Of a stretch of 64,000 nt of DNA, positions 44,584 to 55,183 are shown piece by piece. Where the stretch lies: contig CAVZRL010000005.1 in assembly GCA_963777775.1 (NCBI GenBank), forward strand, positions 186,001 through 250,000, given 5' to 3'. Under the pieces are notes generated by a model, which saw only the letters and a list, made by a program, of their open reading frames with translations, was not told where the DNA came from and did no database searches. The position numbers and the translations under genes were made by a program. Positions within the stretch are counted from its first letter, which is position 1; each line of letters opens with the position of its first letter. The stretch is from WHSW01 sp963777775 (GTDB lineage: Bacteria; Actinomycetota; Thermoleophilia; Solirubrobacterales; 70-9).

Positions 44584-45063
44584 TCAGTCGCCGCGCGTCC
44601 GCGTCCCGGTCCCGGTCGAGGTGTCGCCGTCGCTCGCGCCGTGGCCGGTCCTGGTCCCGGTCGCGGTGTCGTTGGTGTTCGTGTTGCTGGCGCCCGTCCC
44701 CCGGGTCGTGCCCGTGGCGGTGTCGCCGTCGTCGTGGCCGCCGTGACCGTGATTGTCGGTCCTGGTCCCGGTCGCGGTGTCGTTGGTGTTCGTGTTGCTG
44801 GCGCCCGTCCCCCGGGTCGTCCCGGTGGCGGTGTCGCCGGTGCCGCTCGTATCGCCGTCGTCGGAGTCGTCGTCATCGTCGGAATCGTCGGAATCGTCGT
44901 CCCCGCCGTGGCCCGGCCCCGAGTCACGCTTCGCGACGAGCTGATCCTGGTCGTCGCCGTAGGCGGCGACGACGCTCACGGCGCTGAAGCAGAACGCAGC
45001 CAGCAGGAGCAGCATCGCCACGAAGCTGATCCGGTTGAGAATTGTCGGTCCTGTCCCGTTCAC
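44584..45063 (-). CDS. Secreted acidic, Thr/Gly/Asn repeat protein
   Basis: A 159-aa protein with a signal sequence (about residues 9-33, LLLLAAFCFSAVSVVA). A short linker follows, then an Asp/Ser-rich stretch (about 50-68), and two near-identical units DTATGTTRGTGASNTNTND with a His/Gly spacer between them. The unit is encoded by an 81-bp direct repeat. Low-complexity and acidic, it resembles the tail of the neighbouring sigma factor in composition. GTG 45063 has an AGGAGG ribosome site. No family recognised; surface or wall association is a guess. Confidence 0.72.
   Translation of the reverse strand: MNGTGPTILNRISFVAMLLLLAAFCFSAVSVVAAYGDDQDQLVAKRDSGPGHGGDDDSDDSDDDDDSDDGDTSGTGDTATGTTRGTGASNTNTNDTATGTRTDNHGHGGHDDGDTATGTTRGTGASNTNTNDTATGTRTGHGASDGDTSTGTGTRTRGD
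44647..44838. repeat. 81-bp direct repeat in secreted acidic protein gene
   Basis: Positions 44647-44727 and 44758-44838 are identical except for two bases; the offset is 111 bp (37 codons), so the reading frame is kept. The array could expand or contract by recombination. Confidence 0.9.
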
Positions 45064-45165
45064 TGATCCTCCTCGTGGTTCGCTTGGTCGGCCGGACGGT
45101 GGTCCCGCCTGGACGATCGGTCTAGAGCAGGAACACGGGTCGCGGGCGAGGATCACGCTGCGACC

Positions 45166-47787
45166 TCACTTCGCGGCCAGCCAATCCGCGCCGACGCCGG
45201 TGTCGACGGCGAGCGGCGGGTCGAGGTCGTAGGCGCCGACCATCTCGCGCTCGGCGATCTCGGCCGCGGCTTCCATCTCCGCCGTCGGGCCCTCGAACAG
45301 CAGCTCGTCGTGGATCTGGAGCACGAGCTCGGTCTCGAGGCCCGCCTCGGCCAACGCCCGGTGAGAGCGCACCATCGCCACCTTGATGATGTCGGCGGCC
45401 GTTCCCTGGATCACCGTGTTGACCGCGAGCCGCTCGCCGAGCAGCCGGCGTTGCGGCTGTGAGGAGCGCAGCTCGGGGATGTTCCGGCGCCGGCCCATCA
45501 GCGTGGTCACGTAGCCCCGCTTCTCGGCCGCCGTGATCGTCTCGTCGATGAACGCCTTCACCGCCGGGAAGCGGTCGAAGTAGCGGGCGATGTAGACGGC
45601 GGCCTCCTCGCGCGAGATCTGCAGCCGATCCGCCAACCCCCACGCGGAGAGCCCGTAGGCGATCCCGTAGTTGACCATCTTCGCCTGCGAGCGCTCTGCC
45701 GGGCCGACCTCATCACGCTCGATCGTCAGCACCTCGGCGGCGGTCTCGGCGTGCACGTCCTCGCCGGAGGCAAAGATCTCGCGCAGGACGTCCTCGTGGG
45801 CGACGTGGGCGAGCACCCGCAGCTCGACCTGGTTGTAGTCGCAGGAGAGCAGGCGGCGCCCTCGCCCGGCGACGAAGCACGATCGGACTGGCCGCCCGAC
45901 CTCCGAGCGGATCGGGATGTTCTGGAGGTTCGGGTTCGTGCTCGAGAGCCGGCCGGTAGCGGTCGCGACCTGGTTGAAGGTCGTGTGGATGCGGCCGGTC
46001 TCGGCGTCGATCAGTTCCGGAAGCGCATCGAGGTAGGTGTTCTTGAGCTTGGTCAGCTCGCGCCAGCGCTCGATCTTGGCGATGATCTGGTGCTCGTCGC
46101 GGATCTGGGCCAGGACGCGGGCGTCGGTCGAGAAGCCGGTCTTGCCGCGCCGCTTCTTGCTCAGCTCGAGCTCCTCGAAGAGCACGGTCGCGAGCTGCTG
46201 GGGCGAGCCGATCGTGAACTGATGGCCGGCGTGCTCGTAGATCTCGGACTCGAGCGAGTCGATCTGGTCGGCCATCCCCGCTTCGATTCGGGCGAGGCGC
46301 TCGGCGTCGAGGCGCAGCCCGACCCGCTCCATGTGCGCGAGTACCTCGATCAACGGCATCTCGACCTGCTCGAGCAGCCGCTCGACGCCGAACTCGGCCA
46401 GCCGCTCGCGCTGGCGCTCCGCAAGCTCCCCGGCGAGCCTCGCGTCCACCGCCGGATCGCCCGCCGCCTCGCCCTCCTCGGCGGCGAGGGAGAGCTGCCC
46501 GTCGTCGGTTCCGGCCGGAGCCGCGGCGAGTCCGGCATCGGCGGCGAGCTCGTGCAGCTCGTAGGTCCGCCGGGCGGGATCGATCAGGTAGGCGGCCACC
46601 ATCGTGTCGTGGGAGAGGTCGAGCGCCTGCTCGCCGGCCGCTGCGAGCAGCCCATGGCGGCCGTGCCCGCCGAGCGACTTGGCGTCGTGAGCGATCAGCG
46701 GCCGCCCGCGCAGCTCGGCGGCAAGTCCGGCGAGGTCGGCGGCGTCGCCGGCGACCACGGCGTCGCCGTCGCTGGCGGCCCAGCGGCCGGCGACGATCGC
46801 GAGCGAAACCGGCCCGGGGGCGAGCTCGGCGGGCGAGCCCTCGGCGGCGTCGACCTCGATCGTCTCCTCGACCATACGGCCGGGGACCGACTCCTGCCAT
46901 TCGTCGTCGAGGCGTTGGATCACGGCCCGGAGCTCGAACTGGTTCGCCGCCTCGCGCAGCTTCGAGCGGTCGGGTACCGAGCGCAGCGCCTCGGTGACGT
47001 CGATCGGCACCTCGACGTCTTCGACCATCGTCGCCAGGCGCTTCGAGATCCGCGCGTCCTCGGCGTGCTCGGTGAGGTTCTGCTTGCGCTTCGCGCCCGA
47101 GATCTGCTCGACCGACTCGAGCACCCCATCGAGCGAGCCGAACTGCTGCAGGAGCTGGGCCGCGGTCTTGTCGCCGATCCCGGGCACCCCGGGGATGTTG
47201 TCCGAGGTGTCGCCCTTGAGCCCGATGAAGTCGGTGACCAGCTCCGGCGGCACCCCGTAGCGCTCGACCACCCCCTCGGCGTCGTAGACCTTGGTGTCGG
47301 TGACCCCGCGCGAGGTGGTCATCACCCGGACTCCGTCGCGAACGAGCTGGTAGACGTCGCGATCGCCGGAGACGATCATCACCGGGATCTCGGACTCGCT
47401 CGCGCGGCGAGCCAGGGTCGCGATCACATCGTCGGCCTCGAACCCCTCGACCTCGACGTTGCGAAAGCCAAACGCCTCGGCGAGCGGCGCCAAATGCGGC
47501 CACTGCTCCTTGAGCAGGTCAGGCCGCGACTTACGCTGCGCCTTGTAGTCGGCGAAGACCCGCTCGCGCCCGGACCAGCCCTTGTCCCAGGCGACGATCA
47601 CCGCCTTCGGCGAGTAGTCGATCAGGATCTTGGCCATCATCGAAGCGAACCCGTAGATCGCGTTCGTCGGCCTCCCGTCCGCGGTCGCGATCGACTCCGG
47701 CAGCGCGAAGAAGGCGCGATAGGCGAGGCTGTTCCCGTCGATCAGGAACAGCTGCTCTCCGGGCCCGGCATCGTTGGTCTTCGCCAT
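45166..47787 (-). CDS. polA: DNA polymerase I
   Basis: An 873-aa polymerase. The 5' nuclease domain covers about 1-290 (LIDGNSLAYRAFFALP, GFEADDVIATL). Residues 310-470 correspond to the 3'-5' exonuclease but lack the DxE and other metal-binding acidic residues (VSLAIVAGRW where VSFDTE would be), so proofreading is probably lost. The polymerase domain has motif A DYNQVELRVLAHV, motif B RSQAKMVNYGIAYGL and motif C LQIHDELLFE. TACGAT lies 6 nt before ATG 47787. Confidence 0.97.
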   Translation of the reverse strand: MAKTNDAGPGEQLFLIDGNSLAYRAFFALPESIATADGRPTNAIYGFASMMAKILIDYSPKAVIVAWDKGWSGRERVFADYKAQRKSRPDLLKEQWPHLAPLAEAFGFRNVEVEGFEADDVIATLARRASESEIPVMIVSGDRDVYQLVRDGVRVMTTSRGVTDTKVYDAEGVVERYGVPPELVTDFIGLKGDTSDNIPGVPGIGDKTAAQLLQQFGSLDGVLESVEQISGAKRKQNLTEHAEDARISKRLATMVEDVEVPIDVTEALRSVPDRSKLREAANQFELRAVIQRLDDEWQESVPGRMVEETIEVDAAEGSPAELAPGPVSLAIVAGRWAASDGDAVVAGDAADLAGLAAELRGRPLIAHDAKSLGGHGRHGLLAAAGEQALDLSHDTMVAAYLIDPARRTYELHELAADAGLAAAPAGTDDGQLSLAAEEGEAAGDPAVDARLAGELAERQRERLAEFGVERLLEQVEMPLIEVLAHMERVGLRLDAERLARIEAGMADQIDSLESEIYEHAGHQFTIGSPQQLATVLFEELELSKKRRGKTGFSTDARVLAQIRDEHQIIAKIERWRELTKLKNTYLDALPELIDAETGRIHTTFNQVATATGRLSSTNPNLQNIPIRSEVGRPVRSCFVAGRGRRLLSCDYNQVELRVLAHVAHEDVLREIFASGEDVHAETAAEVLTIERDEVGPAERSQAKMVNYGIAYGLSAWGLADRLQISREEAAVYIARYFDRFPAVKAFIDETITAAEKRGYVTTLMGRRRNIPELRSSQPQRRLLGERLAVNTVIQGTAADIIKVAMVRSHRALAEAGLETELVLQIHDELLFEGPTAEMEAAAEIAEREMVGAYDLDPPLAVDTGVGADWLAAK

Positions 47788-47793
47788 GCCTCG

Positions 47794-47799
47794 ATCGTA
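47794..47799 (-). promoter_or_regulatory. -10 box (TACGAT), leaderless start of polA
   Basis: TACGAT ends 6 nt before the ATG at 47787; the sequence CGAGGC between box and ATG is identical to that at the ABC exporter promoter. Confidence 0.5.
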
Positions 47800-47919
47800 T
47801 TCGGCCGATCAGCCGCTGGTTTCTCGCCGAGGTATGCATTTCCGGTCCCTGGGCCCGCGAACGTCGACCTCGATGCGGATCGCGACCACGGGGCGCCGGG
47901 ACGGCCTCTCGCCCGTGCG

Positions 47920-47925
47920 TAGAAT
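47920..47925 (+). promoter_or_regulatory. -10 box (TAGAAT), leaderless start of malic enzyme
   Basis: TAGAAT ends 8 nt before the GTG at 47934, the same box and spacing as uvrA. The 120 bp between this and the polA promoter contain nothing else recognised. Confidence 0.5.
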
Positions 47926-47933
47926 CGCCGCCC

Positions 47934-49382
<1,449 letters not shown>

Positions 49383-49422
49383 GCGAATAGCCGAGGCTCC
49401 AGGGGGAAAGGCGGGAACAACG

Positions 49423-50334
49423 ATGCGCGTACTTGTCAGCGGAGCAAGCGGGATGATCGGCTCGGCGGTCTGCGACGCTCTGCTCGCCCGCGGCGACGAG
49501 GTGGTCGGGCTGAGCCGCGATCCCGAGCGTGCCCGCGCGACCAACCCGACCGTCAACTGGCATCGCTGGGACCCGACCAACGAGCGTCCGCCCGAGGCGG
49601 CGCTCGAAGGAGTCGACGCGGTCGTCAACCTGATCGGCGAGGAGATCAACCAGCGCCTCACCGACGCGGCCAAGCAGCGGATCCGCGAGAGCCGGGTCCG
49701 GGCGACCAAGAACCTCGTCGACGGGATCCTCGCCCGCGAAGCGGGTCCGCGGATCCTCGTCAGCCAGTCGGCGATCGGCGTCTACGGCGACCGCGGAGAG
49801 GCGATGCTCGACGAGTCGGCCCCGGCGGGGGACGGGTTCGTCCCCGAGCTGGTCGGCGACTGGGAGCGCGCGGCCGAGGCGGCGTCGCAGGGCGGAGTAC
49901 GCGTCGTCGTCCTACGCTCCGGCCTGGTGCTCGATCCCGATGGTGGCCTGCTCGGCCAGCTGCTGCTGCCGTTCCGCCTCGGAGTCGGGGGCCCGCTCGC
50001 CGGGGGCCGCCAGTACATGCCCTGGATCCACATCGACGACGAGGTCGGGCTGATCCTCTGGGCGCTCGACACCGACGGCGTCAGCGGGGTGATCAACGCG
50101 ACGGCTCCGAACCCGGTCAGCAACCGCGAGTTCTCGAAGGCGCTCGGCGCGGCGCTCGGCCGGCCGTCGTTCATGCCGGCGCCGCGGTTCGCGATTGCCG
50201 CCCTGCGCGGCCAAGAGCTCGCCGAGCAGGCCCTCGGCAGCTACCGGGTGATCCCCCGACGGGCGCTCGATCTCGGCTTCGCGTTTCGGTTCACCGTGGT
50301 CGAGCCCGCGCTGCGCGACCTGCTCTCTCGCTGA
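49423..50334 (+). CDS. TIGR01777-family NAD-dependent epimerase/dehydratase-like protein
   Basis: A 303-aa extended short-chain dehydrogenase with LVSGASGMIGSAVCDALLARG at the N-terminus (residues 4-24), VNLIGEEIN near 70 and a C-terminal DUF1731 segment (RALDLGFAFRFTVVEPALRDL). The family is related to sugar-nucleotide epimerases and cell-division inhibitor SulA-like YfcH; its substrate is unknown. The ATG 49423 follows AGGGGGAAAGG at normal spacing, 40 bp after the malic enzyme, so co-transcription is likely. Confidence 0.9.
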   Translation: MRVLVSGASGMIGSAVCDALLARGDEVVGLSRDPERARATNPTVNWHRWDPTNERPPEAALEGVDAVVNLIGEEINQRLTDAAKQRIRESRVRATKNLVDGILAREAGPRILVSQSAIGVYGDRGEAMLDESAPAGDGFVPELVGDWERAAEAASQGGVRVVVLRSGLVLDPDGGLLGQLLLPFRLGVGGPLAGGRQYMPWIHIDDEVGLILWALDTDGVSGVINATAPNPVSNREFSKALGAALGRPSFMPAPRFAIAALRGQELAEQALGSYRVIPRRALDLGFAFRFTVVEPALRDLLSR

Positions 50335-50346
50335 CCCGCGGCCCGG

Positions 50347-51378
<1,032 letters not shown>

Positions 51379-51387
51379 CGGCTTGGG

Positions 51388-51393
51388 AACATA
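51388..51393 (-). promoter_or_regulatory. -10 box (TATGTT), near-leaderless start of phosphofructokinase
   Basis: TATGTT ends 9 nt before the ATG at 51378. Confidence 0.4.
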
Positions 51394-51445
51394 TCCGCCT
51401 CAGGCCCGGGGCGGGTGGGCTGCCCCCTGGAACGCCGGGTCGGGA

Positions 51446-52141
51446 TCAGCCCCTCAGCGCCCGGTGGCGTGCGACGAAGAAGCCGAGCGCGGTGGCGGCG
51501 GGGTCGCCCGCGGCGGCGAGCTCCGCGTAGCCGAGCCCGGCGCCGTTGAACCCGCTCGCGTTCCAGAGCTCGCCCTGCGGCTCGGCTGTCCACGGGCCGA
51601 CGTAGAGGTAGGGCTCGGCGTGCTGTTCGTCTCCGGGCGAGGCGCCGTAGTTTGCGCGCCGCCCCTCGGCCTCGGGGCCGGCTTCGAATGCGATGTCGAA
51701 ATGCTCGGGCCAGAGGTTGACCTCCGACGCCGCGTCGCCGGCGTCCATTCCCGCGCGCAGGCGTCGAAGCGCATCGGCCGAGAAGGCGTAGAACTCGGCC
51801 AGGCGCCGGGCGGCGACCGGGTCGACCCGGAGTGGACGCGAGTCCTCGGGCGGGCCGGCCGGCAGCAGCTCCGCCCCGAGCAGCATCGCCGCGTCGCGCA
51901 AGCTCTCGAGCGGCGTCCGCTCGACCGCGCCGTCGCGCTCGAGGACCAGCTCAGCCTCGTCGACCCGGACCTGAAACCGGCTGCCGGCGAACTCGAACGG
52001 TGGCGTCCCGAAGCCGCCGGGCGTCGTCGTCAGCGCAATCTCGTTGTCGGGCTTTCGCGCCGGGGCGACGATCTGCTCGGCGACCGAGTGCAGCGCCTCG
52101 CGCGTCGCTGCGAACGTCTCGGGCAGCGGCGCAAGCTCCAT
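51446..52141 (-). CDS. Conserved hypothetical protein, DUF5996-like features
   Basis: A 231-aa soluble protein. A beta-rich segment (about 25-75, TTTPGGFGTPPFEFAGS and FQVRVDEAELVLERDG) precedes a helical part and a conserved-looking C-terminal region with NLWPEHFDIAFE, YLYVGPW and a Gly-rich FNGAGLGYAEL. The WPEHFD motif recalls DUF5996-type actinobacterial proteins; the assignment is tentative. The ATG has an AGGAG ribosome site immediately after the stop of the 53-aa membrane-protein gene, suggesting it is the last gene of the trp operon. Confidence 0.72.
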   Translation of the reverse strand: MELAPLPETFAATREALHSVAEQIVAPARKPDNEIALTTTPGGFGTPPFEFAGSRFQVRVDEAELVLERDGAVERTPLESLRDAAMLLGAELLPAGPPEDSRPLRVDPVAARRLAEFYAFSADALRRLRAGMDAGDAASEVNLWPEHFDIAFEAGPEAEGRRANYGASPGDEQHAEPYLYVGPWTAEPQGELWNASGFNGAGLGYAELAAAGDPAATALGFFVARHRALRG

Positions 52142-52155
52142 CGAACGCTCCTAGC

Positions 52156-52317
52156 TCAGGCCCGCACCCAGTCGATCAGCGGCTTGGCCCAGCGGTCGAG
52201 GATCCCGTTGAAGACGATGAAGAGGAAGATCAGCGCGGCGACGGTGCCGCCGACGGAGAACGCATAGGCGATCACGAGCGCGATCAGGCCGACGACCGTG
52301 AAGACGAGTAGGCGCAT
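52156..52317 (-). CDS. 53-aa membrane protein following trpA
   Basis: An intact ATG frame of 53 codons. Residues 1-18 and 22-37 are strongly hydrophobic (LLVFTVVGLIALVIAYAF and AALIFLFIVFNGIL), giving two short helices or one hairpin, followed by an amphipathic basic/aromatic end (DRWAKPLIDWVRA). It has no recognised family, but its composition, its position 12 bp after the trpA stop and the spacing to the next gene support a real gene. TAGGCT, using the trpA stop codon, lies 9 nt upstream. Confidence 0.7.
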   Translation of the reverse strand: MRLLVFTVVGLIALVIAYAFSVGGTVAALIFLFIVFNGILDRWAKPLIDWVRA

Positions 52318-52326
52318 CGGGCCGCC

Positions 52327-52332
52327 AGCCTA
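52327..52332 (-). promoter_or_regulatory. -10 box (TAGGCT) for the 53-aa membrane protein, overlapping trpA stop
   Basis: TAGGCT ends 9 nt before the ATG at 52317; its TAG is the trpA stop codon (52330-52332). The same dual use is seen at 10663-10668. Confidence 0.35.
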
Positions 52333-53193
52333 CACGCCCGTGGCGGACATCCGCTCGCGGCAGGCGGCGATGAAGGATGCGACGGCGGTGGCCGCATCCG
52401 GGGGCTCCGCGGCCTCCGCCACTGCGCGCACGAGTCGGGAACCGATGATCACGCCGTCGGCTATCCGCCCGACCTCGGCCGCCTGCTCGGGTGTGCCGAT
52501 CCCGAACCCGACCGCGACCGGGACCGGGGAGTCGTCGCGGGTCGCAGCGACCAGGTCGGAGAGCGTCGAGGGCAGCTCGTCGCGCTCGCCGGTCGTGCGC
52601 GTGTCGGAGACCAGGTAGACGAACCCCTCCGCGGCGGCGCAGATCCGCGCCCGCCGCGGCGCCGGCGTCGTCGGAGCGAGCAGCGGGATCAGGGCGAGCC
52701 CGGCAGCGCGCAGCTCATGCGCCAGCTGACCTCCCTCCTCCGGCGGCAGGTCGGGGACGATCACGCCGCTCGCGCCGGCGTCCGCGAGCGCGCGCGCGAA
52801 GCGTTGCGGCCCGCGGGCCAAAGCCATGTTGGCGTAGCCCATCGCGATCACCGGCACGCGGGCGGCGAGCCGCTCGCAGATCACCAGGACCGAGTCGAGG
52901 CCTGCCCCCGACGAGAGCGCCCGGGTGGCGGCGGCGTGGATCACCGGCCCGTCCGCGAGCGGGTCCGAGTAGGGGATCCCGAGCTCGACCAGGTCGGCGC
53001 CCGAGTCGGCATAGGCGTCGGCGACCGCGATCGAGGTGGCCTGATCGGGAAATCCGCCCATCATGTAGGGCATCAGGGAAGCGCGTCCCTGCTCGCGGGC
53101 GGCGGCGAAGGCCGCCGCGATCGAGCTGCGACCCGCCGCCTGCTCGGCTTCGCGTCCGCTCGCGACGGGGTCGCCGGCCGTCCCGTCAGTCAT
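52330..53193 (-). CDS. trpA: Tryptophan synthase alpha subunit
   Basis: A 287-aa TIM barrel cleaving indole-3-glycerol phosphate. The catalytic Glu and Asp lie in ADLVELGIPYSDPLADGP (near residue 75), and VIIGSRLV near the C-terminus contacts phosphate. About 22 extra residues at the N-terminus (including VASGREAEQAAGR) precede the normal first helix and are encoded by a diverged palindromic element. ATG 53193 overlaps the trpB end by 8 bp. Works with TrpB in an alpha-beta complex that channels indole. Confidence 0.96.
   Translation of the reverse strand: MTDGTAGDPVASGREAEQAAGRSSIAAAFAAAREQGRASLMPYMMGGFPDQATSIAVADAYADSGADLVELGIPYSDPLADGPVIHAAATRALSSGAGLDSVLVICERLAARVPVIAMGYANMALARGPQRFARALADAGASGVIVPDLPPEEGGQLAHELRAAGLALIPLLAPTTPAPRRARICAAAEGFVYLVSDTRTTGERDELPSTLSDLVAATRDDSPVPVAVGFGIGTPEQAAEVGRIADGVIIGSRLVRAVAEAAEPPDAATAVASFIAACRERMSATGV
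53128..53174 (-). repeat. Palindromic element, diverged copy 4 (in trpA 5' region)
   Basis: The outer arm GCGACCC (53128-53134) pairs with GGGTCGC (53168-53174). The centre TGCTC-G-GCTTCGC matches the family centre with one change, and the inner CGC/GCG replaces CAC/GTG by a compensating change. It is read in frame as GREAEQ, like GREAEE of the era copy. Confidence 0.5.
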
Positions 53194-54457
53194 CGGCGAG
53201 TCGTTCGACCACCTCGGCCAGGTCCTTGTCCCCGCGCCCGCTGAGCGTCAGGAGGTCGTATGGCCGTCCCTCTACCGACCCCCGCACCCCCGCAGGCGAA
53301 GCCGAGGAGGTGGCGGGGCCTTGGTTCGCGGTGGCGGGGCTGTTCTCCAACAGCCACGCCACGGCGTGCGAGGGCTCGAGCGCGGGGATGATCCCCTCGA
53401 GCCGCGCCAGCTCGCGAAACGCCGCCAGCGCCCGATCGTCGGTCACGGCGTCATAGCGGACCCGGCCGATGTCGCGCAGATGGGCGTGCTCGGGGCCGAC
53501 GCCCGGGTAGTCGAGCCCGGCCGAGACCGAGTGCGCCTCTGCGATCTGCCCTTCCTCATCGGCGAGCACGGCGGAGAGGGCGCCGTGCAGGATGCCGGTC
53601 CGGCCGGCGCTCAGCGAGGCTCCGTGCCGGCCGCTGTCGAGGCCCTCCCCCCCGGCCTCGATCCCGATCAGCCCGACCTCGGCGTCGTCGAGGAACGCAG
53701 TGAAGGTGCCGATCGCATTCGACCCGCCGCCGACGCAGGCGATCACCCGGCTCGGCAACCTTCCCTCGGCCGCCAGCGCCTGCTCGCGCGCCTCGTCCCC
53801 GATCACCCGCTGCAGATCACGGACGAGCGCCGGATACGGAGCCGGGCCGACCGCCGAACCGATCACGTAGTGGGTCGTGCCAACGTTCTCGACCCAGTCG
53901 CGGATCGCGGCGCTGACCGCCTCCTTGAGGGTCCTGGCGCCGACCTCGACCGGCGCCACGCGGGCGCCCAGCAACCGCATCCGCTCCACGTTCGGGGCCT
54001 GGCGGCGCATGTCCTCGGTCCCCATGTAGACGACACACTCGAGCCCGAGCAGCGCGGAGGCGGTTGCGGCGGCGACCCCGTGCTGACCGGCGCCCGTCTC
54101 GGCGATCACCCGCCGCTTTCCCATCCGCTGGGCGAGCAGCGCCTGGCCGACCGCGTTGTTGATCTTGTGGGCCCCGGTGTGACAGAGGTCCTCGCGCTTC
54201 AGATAGACGCGCCGCCCGGTGCGCTCGGCGAGCCGATCCGCCCGGTAGAGCGGCGTCGGCCGGCCGACGAACTCGCGCAGCATGAGCGAGAGCCGGTCGC
54301 CGAAGGCCGCGTCCTCGCGGGCCTGCGCCCAAGCGAGCGTGAGCTCGTCCAGGGCCGCGATCAGCACCTCGGGCACGAACCGGCCCCCGTAGTCGCCGAA
54401 GCGCTGCGGGATCGCGGTCGCCGGCCCGCCCGCCGCCCCGGCAGGGCCGGCGCTCAT
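53186..54457 (-). CDS. trpB: Tryptophan synthase beta subunit
   Basis: A 423-aa PLP enzyme joining indole and serine. FGDYGGRFVPE is near residue 20, the PLP lysine in LCHTGAHKINNAVGQAL near 103, the phosphate loop GGGSNAIG near 250, and the C-terminal SGRGDKD near 408. Residues about 373-393 (SPATANQGPATSSASPAG) are an insertion in the loop between the last helix and the SGRGDKD strand, encoded by a palindromic repeat. ATG 54457 overlaps trpF by 4 bp. Confidence 0.96.
   Translation of the reverse strand: MSAGPAGAAGGPATAIPQRFGDYGGRFVPEVLIAALDELTLAWAQAREDAAFGDRLSLMLREFVGRPTPLYRADRLAERTGRRVYLKREDLCHTGAHKINNAVGQALLAQRMGKRRVIAETGAGQHGVAAATASALLGLECVVYMGTEDMRRQAPNVERMRLLGARVAPVEVGARTLKEAVSAAIRDWVENVGTTHYVIGSAVGPAPYPALVRDLQRVIGDEAREQALAAEGRLPSRVIACVGGGSNAIGTFTAFLDDAEVGLIGIEAGGEGLDSGRHGASLSAGRTGILHGALSAVLADEEGQIAEAHSVSAGLDYPGVGPEHAHLRDIGRVRYDAVTDDRALAAFRELARLEGIIPALEPSHAVAWLLENSPATANQGPATSSASPAGVRGSVEGRPYDLLTLSGRGDKDLAEVVERLADD
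53280..53340 (-). repeat. Palindromic element, copy 2 (in trpB), with duplicated arm
   Basis: The hairpin is 53280-53318: outer CCCCG/CGGGG, inner CACC/GGTG, centre TCCTC-G-GCTTCGC-C read on the minus strand. An 11-nt part of one arm (GGTGGCGGGGC, 53309-53319) is repeated at 53330-53340, 21 bp away, as happens with the arm of the copy at 40911. It is translated as ATSSASPAGV in the trpB frame. Confidence 0.7.
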
Positions 54458-55101
54458 CCCGCAACCGCCCGGGGTTCGCCGGCCGCAGCCTGGGCCGCGT
54501 CGGCGAAGGCCGCCATCAGCCCGGGGTCCTTGATCCCAGGAGCCGTCTCGACCCCACTCGCGACGTCGACCGCGTAAGGGCGAACGACCGAGATTGCCTC
54601 GGCGACGTTGGTCGACGCCAGCCCGCCCGCGAGGATCAGCGGCACCGTGCTCCGGCGGGCCGCTGCCAGCTCCCAGTCGAAGCTCTCGCCGGTGCCGCCG
54701 GGTGTCCCCGGGCGGTGGGCGTCGAGCAGGTGGAAGTCGGTCCGGAACGCCTCCGCCGCCTGGACGTCGGCGCCGCTGCGAACCCGGAGGGCCTTGATCA
54801 CCTTGCACCCGGTCCGGCGCGCCGCCTCGCGGCAGAAGTCGGGGCCCTCGTCGCCGTGCAGCTGCAGGATCGCCAGCGACTCGTCCTCAGCCGCCCGCGC
54901 CAGCTCGTCGAGGGTCGGGTTGACGAACACTCCGACGATCTCGACCTCGCGGCGCAGCTCGGCCGCGATCGCCGCGGCGGTCGCCGGGTCGCAGCGCCGT
55001 GGGCTGCGCTCGGAGTGGTTGAGGCCGATCGCCCAGGCACCGACGCGGGCGGCCGTGCGGGCGTCCTCGATCCGGGTGATGCCGCAGAACTTGACCTTCA
55101 C
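54454..55101 (-). CDS. trpF: Phosphoribosylanthranilate isomerase
   Basis: A 215-aa TIM barrel of the tryptophan pathway. The N-terminal VKFCGITRIED (catalytic Cys) and the catalytic Asp in LLDAHRPGTPGGTG near residue 130 are intact, as is the phosphate-binding ILAGGL. The C-terminus is a short Ala-rich extension. The 82 bp between it and htrA contain no recognised site. Confidence 0.95.
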   Translation of the reverse strand: MKVKFCGITRIEDARTAARVGAWAIGLNHSERSPRRCDPATAAAIAAELRREVEIVGVFVNPTLDELARAAEDESLAILQLHGDEGPDFCREAARRTGCKVIKALRVRSGADVQAAEAFRTDFHLLDAHRPGTPGGTGESFDWELAAARRSTVPLILAGGLASTNVAEAISVVRPYAVDVASGVETAPGIKDPGLMAAFADAAQAAAGEPRAVAG

Positions 55102-55183
55102 CGGCCACAGGTTGGCAGGTCGGCATCGTGATTCCGGTCGGCGGCGACGCCGTCGGCACGGGCTGCGTGTCCGCGGTCGCCGG

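Noticed and set aside
49741..49775. CGCGAAGCGGGTCCGCGG, resembling the centre of the palindromic element
   Set aside because: It lacks the GAGGA/TCCTC part and pairing arms, and encodes a conserved stretch of the epimerase.
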